Of a stretch of DNA of 64,000 bases, positions 25,360 through 38,300 are shown piece after piece. The notes below the pieces were generated by a model. That model had not been told where the DNA came from. It did no database searches and was given only the letters and a program-made list of their open reading frames with translations. Source of the stretch: Lineus longissimus (taxonomy: Eukaryota; Nemertea; Pilidiophora; Heteronemertea; Lineidae); assembly GCF_910592395.1 (NCBI RefSeq), contig NC_088313.1:3410501-3474500 (forward strand). The letters run 5' to 3'. Numbering within the stretch: position 1 is the stretch's first letter; every line of letters begins with the position of its first letter. The position numbers and the translations under genes were made by a program.

Positions 25360-25376
25360 GGGGGGGGGGGGGGGGG
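25360..25376 (+). repeat. Poly-G tract (17 G)
   Basis: Seventeen consecutive G; it could form G-quadruplex structures and is likely length-polymorphic. Confidence 0.9.
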
Positions 25377-27247
25377 CATTCAGTTGACCCGTAATAATTA
25401 GTTATATTTCTGGTAGGAATCATACTTCACGTACCAATTTTTATCGCGCTGGTGCTTCTTATTTCTCTGTAATATGTAATAGGGTTACATGCACTTTTTT
25501 ACGTGTAAACGGTATACATAAATGTACTGGGCATATCGCATTTTTTAATTTGTATCATTTAATGTTTATACTGCGAGTGAACTCTTGATACGTCTGGATG
25601 CACTATTAGACGTTAATACAAACAGAAAAATATAGCTTTTTTATTGTATTTGGCGGTGACACCCACGTGATATGACATTCTCTAATGAGGCGAGAACGCA
25701 ACGCGTGCGCTAGAAAGGACGATTTCCTGACGCAAATACACTTTTCCAATTCAGACAAGTAACAAGTACATGTACTCTGTGTTAGTGATCATTATAAAGA
25801 AATCGGAGTATTTCTGAGCCACGGAGGATTAGGACAATATCGGTTTACATTGGATATCGATGACCGTGTGCGTGTCAGTGTGCTTATGTGCTCCTCAAAA
25901 TATATTCTGTGTTTCGCAGACCTAGTTGACTCGTCAAGCCATTTCTTTTCATTGCCGCATGTCATTATACCATATGCATGAGAAAACACCTTTTTGCTAT
26001 TTCAATGATTATAGAGAATATCAAATCATAAAAAAAGTCGTATACGATAATACATTGAGCATTACTCGCAGGTTCGCTAATGACTACCATGAATCACATA
26101 AAAAATTAACTGAGAAATTATCCATTCGCCCAACAAGTTATCCATTACTCATTTTCTGAATGAAGCGAACCGACACTGGTCAACATGTTTGATGAATGCA
26201 GACCCATTGCAGCATGGTCTAAGGGTCGAATGGTTCAGATGGTGTTGACACGTACAGTCAGCTACTGCCTCAGGACCACTTCCCCCTTTCCTCGACATGC
26301 AAACAAAAGATTTGCATCGCATCAAGAAGCGTTATTACTGGCGTACCAGGCATGCAACTTGTGAACGGAGTTCGCCCTGCAAGAATGCATCACCCTAAGG
26401 CGTCTTGACGGCGCAGCGCTCCAATCGTATTCAACACGTAGGGTTGAAAGAAATCGGTCCTTTCTGATTCCCAGTTAAAAAGACCAGATGAGTCACGAGG
26501 GTAGTTAGTATTCAGAGTATGTAAGGCGTCGCGTCAAGGATGCCGGGTTTGCCTAGCACGCATCGCTGGAGGCTTAAGAGTTCTCTTGAACTCCCCGTAG
26601 AACCAACTCCAGTACCCATTGCCATCGAAGCCGCGCATCAGTGGTGTCTCGATGCTAAGCATTCCGCGAATATTCCTATGGCCATCCATCATTCTTTCCT
26701 TTTTTACACTGATCCATCATAGACAAGACTTAACTATTGCATGATGCTTGCCAAATGCATGAGATTTTCCTGACTCGTCAAGTTGGATACAAACGACTGC
26801 AGCTTTCTTATCATTACTTACTATGCCTTATACGTGTTATAATTATCACAATAATTGGTGTCGCCTCGGACCTCAAAGGAAGGTGTTACCTTTCCAAAAC
26901 TTGGAAATCAGCAAAACAAAAATTTAATTTCTGAGAGACAGCAGCCAAACTTGTCAACGAATGAAGATGATCCTCAGTAGTTGGCAAACAAAGGAATGGC
27001 TTTTTCGTTCTAGAGTGCTTGGCTCCTTCAACCACAACTGGCCCAGAGATGGGTAGCGGGACTTTCGTGCTCTTACGGTTGTAACTCAAAATATGTGGTC
27101 AACGTGAGAAAGGGCGCCCTCATAGAGATACCCGTGTCGATCTGTTTTCCGGCCTCAGCAGACAACACAGCGTGATGTGATGTGCAAATCTTCGGCTGGT
27201 CGCTCGGGCAGAATGAATGGAAGTGGTTGGTTTATGTGTTGTTGTAG

Positions 27248-27417
27248 GGGAGTTCAAAAACACTTATAATCTGAGACGTTTACCTCTGTTTGAAGATGTC
27301 CCAATTACTCCAACTCGAAGACTGAGCTGGAGGCACTCACGAAACAAATTGAAACACCAAGAAACACAGTATTCTGACTATCAGTCGAGCCTTGCTCAAA
27401 AACCCTGTCGAAACTGA
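27248..27417 (+). CDS. Weak candidate terminal exon
   Basis: A TG-rich tract ending in TTGTTGTAG makes a possible splice acceptor just before 27248. The frame then runs 56 codons to TGA. The residues are basic and hydrophilic, with RRLSW (a possible basophilic-kinase site). I recognise no domain. A frame is also open on the opposite strand over part of this segment, so chance is quite possible. Confidence 0.12.
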
Positions 27418-28286
27418 CGCCAGATTCAACCACGAGTTCAAACCAGCTGATGAACACACATCGTGTACACGCACATGAATACGTCGTGACTGCAGCCGCA
27501 TGTTCATTACAGCTTCCCAAAGTATTGTTTAATGAAGGTAACCCATTAAATGAATCCGTATGAATATTTTATTAGTTGCAGTGTCGGGTGACCACATTTG
27601 ACTGAAAGCATGCAGTTTGGTGGAATGTAGTGATTTTAAGCTTGTTAACATTTGTGCAGGCGGGTTTCCCTTGATCGGATTAACAGTTGTCGTTCTGATA
27701 TTCAGCATAGAATTTTCTACTCTGCTTAATAGTGAAATTTAATTTTGTCTGATCAGCACACGACAAGTCATTACACATATGTTTATTGTGTAAGAGGGGA
27801 CTTTGCCTTGTAGGCCAGTCATTTTATCCAGAATATGGGCATATCCTCAATGTTGCTTTGTTCAAAACGAATGAAACCTTTCTTAGGTGCCAAATTCCCT
27901 TACCTTTGCTCCCGCTTCATCGGCGGTTCAAACAATTCGATAAGAGATGGGTAGTATAGAATTTAATTCGCTTTTAAGTTCAATCCGTATCGACATGCTT
28001 TCGCTGCCGCCATCTTGGTCCATTTGAATGGACTGAAGTTGCACAGTGCTCCCTGGCATAATTTTGCAATGCCATCAGTTTTGATATTTTATTGGATGTG
28101 CCACTATTATTTAACTGTGTCACGGACTTCTAGTTTTTGGCTGTGCTAAGAGAAACTCTTATCCGAATCATCGAATCTAAAATTCTTTGTAGAGTTAATC
28201 ATCTTATTCTGCTTAAAATGCTTGCAAATATCATGGGACTAGCATTAATATTTTAATCGCTTTTTGTATCTCTCGCCTTTTTTCAG

Positions 28287-28513
28287 ATTCGCTGTCTCAG
28301 CACGTTAAAGTCCCGATGACAGCCGATCCATATGATAGACGTTTCAAATTGAATAATGATCCGACAAGCGACGGTATAAGTCGCGCACGAGCCCCGGTAA
28401 CCAGCGGGACGCGCGCACGGTTAGTCATCCAGTCATCACGTACTACTGTCCGAGATAGGATCTTGTCAATTTCACGAGAAAAAACTTCAACTTCAAGTCG
28501 CTCTGTTTCGTAG
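28287..28513 (+). CDS. Candidate terminal exon encoding a basic Ser/Arg-rich tail
   Basis: A strong acceptor-like sequence (pyrimidine tract TCTCTCGCCTTTTTTCAG) ends at 28286. From there one frame is open through an ATG at 28316 to TAG at 28511-28513. It encodes about 75 residues rich in Arg, Ser and Thr (for example SRARAPVTSGTRAR and STSSRSVS). GC content is higher than in the flanks. The minus strand is also open across the same stretch, so the strand is uncertain. No upstream partner exon is identified and no function is assigned. Confidence 0.2.
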
Positions 28514-29283
28514 CTGACAACTGTGATGGGTCGCGAGAGTGGTACCAAGACGTTATCTCAAACTCCATCTTCATTGACTGCCACGTTGCGTAATTCCATT
28601 CTCTTTTTGTTCTTTACCCCTCACACTGGGGTGTTTAACCATGCTCAAATGACTTAGGCATGCCGGCGATTATCCAAGCGTTAGACACTTGGGTTCATTG
28701 TGTTCTTACTTTCTAGAACTGTCTTACATGGGCTGACGACACAAAGTTTCAGCACAGTTTCTTGTCGTCTTATTTTGTGTTATTCGTTTAAAGCATTGTC
28801 TAGTAAACTAGGAAAGGAGACATTAAGACAGATGTTATTAGGTGGTCAAAGAAAGGACAGTCTTTTTCAGTTTATTTCACAGTCTTGGATATGACGTTCT
28901 TCCAAGTCGCTTTGTTCGGTGACATTTCGCACTTCGAAGAAGTCAAGCTACCTCTCCATGTGAGGCAAAGATAACTGGCGCATGCAATATTTAGGTCCGT
29001 CGTCATTTGTAACCATGTGATAGTAATTTGATACCCAGTCGCATTTTCGGTTCTTAATTGTCAGAAGTCGTTCATCGCTGAAAGCAGCAGCCTGAGATTG
29101 CATAAAAGGAATAGAAAGTAAGATATTTTCGCGATAATTGCAACTGATAGCAGCAGTTATCTTTTCATAGTTCTATGCCTTATGTGCCAAGAGCGCTAAA
29201 ATGTCACGATAAAGTTTATAGCTACGGATTATTATCTCATCTTCCAGAAGGGGTGATTTTTTAGGTGGTTTGCTCACAGAATT

Positions 29284-29683
29284 CTAATGCGGTGCTATCG
29301 AGAGGCTGTTTAGAGTGATACGGATTGCGACTGAGAGGCGCCAGACTGTGTGATATCCACCCGTTATCTCCTCCCAAATGTAGAATAGGTGATTTGCGTC
29401 GTTGCAAGCAGTTTTGTCGAAAGCTGAGGTTTCGCACGAGTTGATTTCATCGATAAAAAGAATTTCCATTCTTTCATTACAAGAAGAAATACAGAAAGAA
29501 ATGAACCTCGGTGATAAAACTAAATTCACTTCACCAATCTTTTGCTTTTGGAAGAGTGAAAACGTTAAAGACCTGATGGAGCACGGACGAATATCGATCA
29601 GAAAGACGAACAAAGTTGGGGAAAAACGACTTGTGGACACTCTCTTGCTAACCGCTACTGATGATGGACAGACGATTCCCTAG
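29284..29683. other. Segment open on both strands, coding status uncertain
   Basis: A plus-strand frame of about 90 codons (29393-29683) and a minus-strand frame of 118 codons (29284-29640) overlap. Neither starts with ATG in the open segment. The minus frame contains EILFIDEIN, reminiscent of a Walker B/AAA+ strand, but I see no Walker A nearby. It may be an exon, a decayed gene fragment or a chance dual-open region. Confidence 0.15.
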
Positions 29684-32038
29684 CCACATGATACATGACT
29701 ATACCGACTAGATTAATCTAGAAAAGAAACATCCATGCTATTTCGTTACATTACCAACAACAAAATCTACAGCTATATGTGAGAAGACCCTTCCCTTGTA
29801 AAAAGCCTGCGGATGGAGAGAACGAACTTTTGAAATGTTTAACCCGACGGTCGATGAAGAAGCTGATGGGGTTTGTTGAAAACTTATAAAGAAAACGAAT
29901 CCGCAAAATAAATTGTCATCGTTTGCCAATGTTTATGGTTAAATGACAGCTTTAATAAACTGATAATACCTGATGTTGATTTTGATGATTAAACACCAAT
30001 GAAATGTGCAAAGATTATGGGAATAAATATTAAATGCCAAAAAATGCAATTTGCACAATAAAGTGCCTTTATATAGGGGTCTATGGTTTTAAGTGACTGG
30101 CATTATCAACTGATGATATCTACTATTGATTCAGATGAATAATAGCCACGCTGGCATAAAGTGATCAATGCGTATCATCGAGATCTCAAGCCCTGACAGA
30201 ATTTAGAATGTGTTAATTTGCGTTAATTTACACTTTGACCTAGTGGATAAAATAAAGCGGGCAATTATACGAAACTCATAAAAATACATCACCGTGTGAA
30301 TATGAATTTGAGTCAATTTTGATAACGGAAGCTCGTATCGCACAAGCCGTTGCTATGAGTCCGTTAATCGGATCTTGATTACTAACTGAAAATATTGGGA
30401 CGCATGATATTCATTTCTTGTTTCTGTGAAGGGCCCATGTGCTCACAATGTTAGGTAAAATAGGTGTTGTACTTAAGGTACCCATCTTGTATCAGGTCTA
30501 CGGTCGCACTCCGGACCCGAATGGCGTAGAGTGTACATGTAGCTTTTGACTGGCCAATCTGCCATATCAAGACTGTGAAACGTTGGACAAAAAAGATCAT
30601 TAAGTTTTACGCGGCTTGATTTTTACGTCCTTTGTAAAAGAATGGTGGACAAACATGCATATTAACAACCAACTACTTCTTCGCCAAGCCGTTCATCAGT
30701 CGCTACACTTAGCATTGTTTCTCCGGCGCGGTGGCTTACCTAAAGTAATCCGGAGGCCGCTAATTCTATCTGGGAATAAACAGCTATAATTCAGAAGATG
30801 ACAGAGGAGCGACCTTTTTACCCAAGCCGTTGGCTTTGCAGTAATAAGGCACTTCAGTCAAACCCACTCAAACCCCTTTGGCAATTCGGAAAATTGCATG
30901 TCAAAGGTGTAGCGAGTACGAGTGCGATTGCATAAAAGTGCATTTCTTTTTTACCCCATTTTGCAGTCCTGATCAAAAACTAGGGTTGCATACATTTAGC
31001 TTCCTTATCTGCAGTAAGTGTCAGATTTATCTTGAAATGTGTAATGGACTATTTTCTTGCCTACAGCCAGAGGTGCTGTTTGGCGGTATATACAGTGCTA
31101 AGCTGTCAGTGCAGTAATGGGGTCATACACTTAAAAATGTAACTTCAATTCAGTCCGAGATTGTTTTGGCAAATGAGCTACAAACATACATGTTTGATGT
31201 ATTGTTCCAGACTCCCTCAAGCTAATTAGATCTAGAGCAATCTCGCTGATGGTGTATTTTTGTGAACAAAGCATCGCGTTTTACTCTTTCGTCGTAGTTT
31301 TCATCTGATATTGGGCCAATCATCAGTTACATTTGATATCGTACCATGATGCACGTCCATGTGATGTGGGTTCATCTTAACGGCATGACAGAAAAGTGTT
31401 GCGAATGACCTAAGAATGCATTCCTTCTTATGAGTGACACCGAAGTTCAACTTCATTGAAATGTGCTTAGTTTATATATAACATCTACTGACCTCAAACT
31501 CTTAATCATTAGTTCTGAATGATGCTGTCTCATAACAGAGACAATAGATAATAATGCATCTAAATAGTCATCACACGCCAGAAGAAACACAATAGACGAT
31601 AAAACTCAGTCACTCGGAATCGATATTTTTTATCGGTGAATCGAATGCAGACTTGGTGCAGAGTGGAAATAAGAAACTAGATTAGACATTGCTGGTGTTG
31701 TGGATTTATTCTGTGGGTTTTTTTCTTGAGGCTTAGGAAAGTGGAATTAGCTTGGCTAATGGTCTGCCTACAACCGAATCAGGAGCAATAGTTTTTGTTT
31801 AAAAGGATTAGTAAGGTTCGAGTGCTAATTGCAAATCTAGGATTCACCGTATTTTGGACTGAATATCCCCTGCAGGGCATGTGAATGATGTGGAAGATAT
31901 AGGTTCAAGTGCGTTGGAAGCTACGCCTAACTGTACTGAAAGCGGCCGGCACCAGTCATCTAAAAGCTTAATGACATCAACCTGGGGAATATTTGTGGCC
32001 GTAGCAAGAATCTAATGACCACTAAATGCGTTTCTACA

Positions 32039-32588
32039 AGGGTGTCTATAAACCGAAGACCAAAGACCGAAGACCGAAGATCGAAGATGGAAGACCCCCC
32101 CAAAACTATAAAACGAAGATCCCCCCAACTATAAAAGGAAGACCCTAATGTCAACTATAAAACGAAGATCCCCCCAACTATAAAAGGAAGACCCTAATGT
32201 CAACTATAAAACGAAGATCCCCCCATCTATAAAAGGAAGACCCTAATGTCAACTATAAAACGAAGATCCCCCCAACTATAAAAGGAAGACCCTGATGTCA
32301 ACTATAAAACGAAGATCCCCCCATCTATAAAAGGAAGACCCTAATGTCAACTATAAAACGAAGATCCCCCCAACTATAAAAGGAAGACCCTGATGTCAAC
32401 TATAAAACGAAGATCCCCCCAACTATAAAAGGAAGACCCTAATGTCAACTATAAAACGAAGATCCCCAATCTATAAAAGGAAGACCCTAATGTCAACTAT
32501 AAAACGAAGATCCCCCCAACTAGAAAAGGAAGACCCTAATGTCAACTATAAAACGAAGATCCCCCCATCTATAAAAGGAAGACCCTGG
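32039..32588 (+). repeat. Left arm: about 10 tandem 49-bp units
   Basis: Successive GTCAACTATAAAACG words lie 49 bp apart (32150, 32199, 32248 and on); one unit near 32444 is 2 bp short. Each unit is two similar halves, CTATAAAACGAAGATCCC and CTATAAAAGGAAGACCCT, so each carries two TATAAAA words. The first ~60 bp is the non-repeated terminal sequence. Confidence 0.95.
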
Positions 32589-34462
32589 TGGTTTTAGACT
32601 CAATTAAGCCCGTTCAGGTAGCAGGATTGTGCTTGTGAAAACACAGAAAGTGATAACTTTCTGAGGGAGGGACATCAATAATTGTAGTGGTTCACTGAAT
32701 TTGTTGTGGGACGTGCTCTACTGAAGGGAGGAAAAATAGTGTGAAATCATGATTTACTCTGAATTCTCTGCCCTTTTTGATTCAGTAAAGAAACAGAGCC
32801 CTATTCCTACCAGTTTCTCTGAAATTTATATGGAAATATAATTCAAGTTCATTAGATATGCGTGTGTGTGCGCGTGCGTGTGGGGGGGGGGGGGGGGGGG
32901 TTCAAACTGCACTTTAGACGACTGGTTTGAAAATCTTAATGTGTAAAAGGTTAAAGACTTGCAGGAAGTTTTATGTAATTTCACAGTTGGCATACAAGTA
33001 TTGCCATGCGACAATCATTCTTTTGTCAAATTGATTTGCATGTATGGGCCTCAGAGGGTTCAGAAATGTACTAGTATAATATTCCTGTTTCTCTTTCAAA
33101 AAGCTGTTTGCCTTTTCACTGGTTCCAGCAGCATTGGTTTCAGTCTATCTCTCATTGTATCTAATTGTTTGACTTGTTCTTACTGCAACTACAAAAATTA
33201 TGCGTAGTACATTTCATGGATCTCATTTTTTTCGGGGTATGATTCATGTGGTACAAGTGCACTGCGCGTATAGTCTGTATAGTATGTTTGCTTCTATTCT
33301 ACCGTGTCTATAGGAAATATTTGCTTCTCTGTAACAAGTGTAATGGTAAACATTAGTGTACCGGTAGCAAGTTTTTCAAAAGTTGTAGATATGAACTTGG
33401 ATGACAGTAACTCATGGACGAAATTTCGGCATCTTTTCCTGTTTTGGCAACCTTAGACTAATGGCTACTAAGTATTTCTAGCGATGAGACAACATATATA
33501 ACAGTATAATAATCTTCACGTGATCTTTATGTATTTCTCAGGGTCACTGCTTAGTCTCTCTCAGGGTTGCTGAGGTAAAAGTCGTCTATTTTTTATCAAG
33601 TCCAGCTATTTTTTTTGTCAAGTCCAGCATAATTGATGGATATCTCATGGCAAATGGTCATCTGACAAGTTTGACCATTTCCTAATGAAAAAATACCAGT
33701 ACCAAGGTGAGCACTATCTTGGTTCATGAAAAAAATTGATCTCCGTACGGTCTCTTCCAGTCACAGGTAATCATATCAATCGAATACACTTATAAGAACT
33801 AGTCCATTAATGTAAATTTAATACATGTGTGCATAAAATTAATGAGAAGCCTCCACTTCTGTACTCAATCATTCAGATATGATTTTACTGCTGATTTCTT
33901 GTTGTTGAGTGAATAAAGTTTGATCATCATGTTTTACACAAACAAGTTGTTTTCTGTTTTGAAAAAACTGACAATTCCTTGGAGTGAGCCAAGTGATAAT
34001 TACATGTGTCGGCTCCATGGAATCCTGGAGGTACATGTATACAAAAAGTGATTTACCTCCATAATGGAATTTACAGATAAGAGAAAAAAAAAGTTTTCAA
34101 GACTTGGGAGACCTTCGGAACCCCTGCCAGATTGCCAGAACACTTGTTTTCTCCGAGCAGCGCATCGACCCATTGCTACCCCCCCCCCCCCCAACAGTTT
34201 CAATGTTTCCCTGCTCTGGGTGACTTGGTAATTTAGAATCTCGTCCCCAGGGGTTAGGCTCCACCATCATGGGTCGAGACTGGCAGGTCGGTCGCCAACT
34301 CCTAAATGCAGTGTTAGGAAAATCCGGAATTTACCTGAATGATCTGATCTCCTATGTCACTACGCCGCACTCAGGCTGGCTTGCTTGTTGAAATACAGAT
34401 GCTCAGTCACGTGTTATGACGTGCAAGTCTGCAGTAACTGAACTTGAGGGTCTAAAACCACC
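32589..34462. other. Unique interior of the foldback element
   Basis: About 1.9 kb with no frame longer than about 82 codons and no transposase motif. It holds a GTGTGCGCGTG-type microsatellite followed by 19 G (32882-32900), a 14-C run (34179-34192), and AATAAA near 33911. I cannot say whether it is transcribed. Confidence 0.6.
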
Positions 34463-35351
34463 AGGGTCTTCCTTTTATAGATGGGGGGATCTTCGTTTTA
34501 TAGTTGACATTAGGGTCTTCCTTTTCTAGTTGGGGGGATCTTCGTTTTATAGTTGACATTAGGGTCTTCCTTTTATAGTTGGGGGGATCTTCGTTTTATA
34601 GTTGACATCAGGGTCTTCCTTTTATAGTTGGGGGATCTTCGTTTTATAGTTGACATTAGGGTCTTCCTTTTATAGTTGGGGGGATCTTCGTTTTATAGTT
34701 GACATCAGGGTCTTCCTTTTATAGTTGGGGGATCTTCGTTTTATAGTTGACATCAGGGTCTTCCTTTTATAGTTGGGGGGATCTTCGTTTTATAGTTGAC
34801 ATTAGGGTCTTCCTTTTATAGATGGGGGGATCTTCGTTTTATAGTTGACATCAGGGTCTTCCTTTTATAGTTGGGGGATCTTCGTTTTATAGTTGACATC
34901 AGGGTCTTCCTTTTATAGTTGGGGGGATCTTCGTTTTATAGTTGACATCAGGGTCTTCCTTTTATAGTTGGGGGGATCTTCGTTTTATAGTTGACATCAG
35001 GGTCTTCCTTTTATAGTTGGGGGGATCTTCGTTTTATAGTTGACATTAGGGTCTTCCTTTTATAGATGGGGGGATCTTCGTTTTATAGTTGACATCAGGG
35101 TCTTCCTTTTATAGTTGGGGGGATCTTCGTTTTATAGTTGACATTAGGGTCTTCCTTTTATAGATGGGGGGATCTTCGTTTTATAGTTGACATTAGGGTC
35201 TTCCTTTTATAGTTGGGGGGATCTTCGTTTTATAGTTGACATTAGGGTCTTCCTTTTATAGTTGGGGGGATCTTCGTTTTATAGTTTTGGGGGGGTCTTC
35301 CATCTTCGATCTTCGGTCTTCGGTCTTTGGTCTTCGGTTTATAGACACCCT
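34463..35351 (-). repeat. Right arm: about 17 tandem 49-bp units, inverted
   Basis: The same 49-bp unit as the left arm, in reverse orientation. Variants include TGATGTC for TAATGTC, ATCTATA for AACTATA, and one fewer C. Variants are shared between the arms, which suggests exchange between them. It ends in the inverted terminal sequence at 35287-35351. Confidence 0.95.
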
Positions 35352-35358
35352 TTCTACA

Positions 35359-38300
35359 ATGCCCATTTGGCTACGACCTCTCATAATGTCCAACGCATTG
35401 TGCAAGATGCATTAAATACCCATTAAGGCTTCTCTAATGAAATCTTAATGCAATATAGCGTTCAGTGCACAGTGTACGGAACGTGTCGCCAGCTTCTGGC
35501 TAATATGTCCCAAGTTACTTACCCAATGACTGGATATCGAATCAAGTGGCAACTGCGGTATGTTGTGCTCCCGATAACGCCGCGGCATCAGATCGCGGTG
35601 TCAGGAGGCCGGATTATGCTTGACCAAACCGCCCGAGTTACAGGAGCTACAGTCATCGTTCGTGCGCTGGAACGCAGGCGCTGATAGCAAGACATGTAGT
35701 TCGTTTTTTTAAAGTTATTGAGCACAAAACATAACCCCGGTCAAATGTGTACTGCATTTATTGAACTTTGATTATATGGGGTTCTTTCGTTATTTTTAAG
35801 TAAATTGTTCCTTGAGTTCTCACGACTTAGGCACGGAACATTTTGTCACAATGCAGTTCGACGATACTCCGTTAATGGGGTCAAGCACGTGATTGGAAGA
35901 GGAACTCGCTTGTGGAAAAACTCATTTCTTTACTCTAAAATATCAATGCTAGTACATGCATATTACAATCAAATTGTTTGATACCCTGAGAGTTGTGACG
36001 AAGACACCAGGCCTACTTTCACATAACCAACTTAACATTACTTGCTGACGATATTGAAGTTAACCAATCCAGGATTAGGGAACTCTGCTGAATCAGAATT
36101 ATACACCAACACATAAATAATGACAACGTCGGAGGAATAGAAAATGCTTAGATCTTTCTTGAAGAATCGTTTGCAAGTTAAGTCCATAAATCCGCTCAAA
36201 AACTTGCATCCTTTACCGACTAATATGTTCCAAGTTAAGATGAATATATCACACAATCGTGTCGAGTGAATCATTCGGTCAGTTTGGTCATTTGTCAGTG
36301 GTACTGACACCATCCGGGGCATTCCGGACAGAGATGACAGAGATGATTCAATCTTCTGATCATATAGATGGACCACTTCATCTCACCTTTGTCACTCTAA
36401 TAGAGGAGTTTATAATAAACACGATTTGTTACTCATAAAGCTTCAGTCATGAGACTAAATTAAGATTCAGTGATAGTTTGGCTCCGACATGCGCGGCTAG
36501 GCAAAGCGACAAAGCAGCACAATCGGCCAATTGACCTCCGCGGCACGCGCGATTTTATTGATGTCACACCAATCGTGCGATTCGTTGAAATGTACATTTG
36601 GCGCAGAATAACCACTCGCTGTGGAATGACAATGGCGGGTTTGAAATGATAAATTTGCGAAAAGGAAATAATGACACTCTCGCGCATCGCATATGAAGTT
36701 CACTTCTCAACAACTTATCACTGTGGTCAATCGGATTGCGCGTGCTTTTATGATTGGCGTCATTGCATATTCCACCCAGGCATCAGTTTTAATTGGCGCG
36801 ACAACTTGACATGTCGAAGATAAGAACAATAAAAATAATGAAATCATTTCGATCCGCCCTGTTAATTGCCTGATTTCCGGATGCGTAATATCTTTTACAT
36901 AAATCAGAAGATGCTGCGTGAATTCTTAATCATTCCATTGATTGTGTTACATGTTTCCCTCAGTTCCACAATTAGGTCGATGAGCTATAGTGTCTCGAGT
37001 GAAACCTTGAGTACTTTTCGATAAAGATTAATGGAGGTGACAGAAAATAACTAGTGCGGTGCTAAATAACTGTCTGTCCTTTGTGTCAATGCAGTCTAGT
37101 CAGCCTCGTCACATCAACATCTTCGCCCAGTAAAAATTGCCATTATTATGTTTTATAGATGGATATTTGATATATCATGAAATATGCTTGCGTTTTCTTT
37201 TAAATCGCATCTGCCTGGCTACCTGACCACATTTTTTCCCTTGCTGTGTCAATTCATATTAGATTGACTCATTAGTCAGTGAAAGTACTATCAATACAAC
37301 GTAAAATTCTTATCCATTTTGTTGTGGTTAATGTTGGTCATGCGAATGACCGCGCTTTTTCCACTCGGCAATCATTACTGAAACGAGCTTTTTAATCAAA
37401 CTGCTCAACTCCTCTGTCTTAGGTTCGTATCGTCGCCCAAGCCATGCTATAAAGCTCCGCTGCAACCGAAAGAGCCCACCAGGGACCAAATCGACTTACC
37501 AACAATTGCACCACTTAACTCTGATGATTCTTTTTTAATTATCTGTGCCGCTTTTACGACCGAAGGTGGCCAGAAAGAATTGTCTAGACGGCCATTCCTG
37601 GAGGCAGAAATCAGGCATTGGCGTGTGAGATAAGGGAATTGCATGCACTGTCGCATGGGTGTTTTTTCACTTTTTTCCCGGGTGTGTGACTGCGTTTCTC
37701 AATTGGCAATTTCTGTTCATTTTCGCAGATACGTCACTTTCAGTTGTGATGGTGGCGGTGATACTGTCGCCCATTGGTCCTCACGCTTCACAGGGCACTA
37801 GTCAGTAATGATGGGGAAAGTTTTATCTTGATTCTAGCGCCAGGACTTCGTGTCCAGTTTCTTAAGTAAGAAATGTGTCGATTCGATTGGCGGGTTTAGT
37901 TGAAGTGCAGTGGGTCGGCTATTACTTTAGCTGGTGACCTGGTGTGCTTAACAATGAGCAAAAAGAAGCACGTTACCAAATTTTCGAAACTGACCCGTCT
38001 TCATTTTGAAGTAAGGCCATTTTTTGTGTCGCCCTTTACATGTTTCAAGACCTTATATACTTACTTGTAAATTGGGGTATGAGACAAGGAAACTTAAAAA
38101 TAACATCCAACAATATATCTTCGCACTCTGCAAATATTGACAAAAAAACTCCCTGTGGATTTGATGCACACGTCTTTCATGCACATGCACATGTACAATC
38201 ATGTCACATTTTGCCTGTTTCCGTCTATCAGAATAATTAAGCATCCTATCATCAATTAGATAATCTACTTGCACACGGTATCTATATTTTTACCAAATTT

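Larger units (their letters stand above)
24254..32031. other. Non-coding stretch with weak exon candidates
   Basis: About 7.8 kb without a convincing gene. ATTAAA near 24494 is a possible late polyadenylation signal for the CRD gene. It contains a 17-G run (25360-25376), an ACATGTAC palindrome (25765-25776), and three exon-like open segments listed separately (27248, 28287, 29284). Those three do not join into one frame, since each plus-strand segment ends in a stop. Confidence 0.5.
32039..35351. mobile_element. Complete foldback transposon with tandem-repeat inverted arms
   Basis: A 3313-bp element. Both ends read inward AGGGTGTCTATAAACC, followed by a GAAGACC-rich stretch and a C/G run, then tandem 49-bp units. 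The left arm spans about 550 bp and the right arm about 890 bp in inverse orientation. They enclose a unique middle of about 1.9 kb whose edges are also inverted (GGTGGTTTTAGAC). It is flanked by direct duplications TTCTACA (32032-32038 and 35352-35358); an 8-bp TTTCTACA reading is possible with a one-base offset. There is no transposase frame, so it is non-autonomous. The architecture resembles foldback elements such as sea-urchin TU or Drosophila FB/Galileo; kinship to them is not shown. Confidence 0.88.

Noticed and set aside
29950-30150. Diverged tandem duplication around AACTGATAATACC and AACTGATGATATC
   Set aside because: Similarity is roughly 70% over about 40 bp in AT-rich sequence, too weak to separate from chance by eye.
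32039-32588. CRISPR array
   Set aside because: The 49-bp units are head-to-tail without unique spacers and form the inverted arm of a transposon in a eukaryotic genome.
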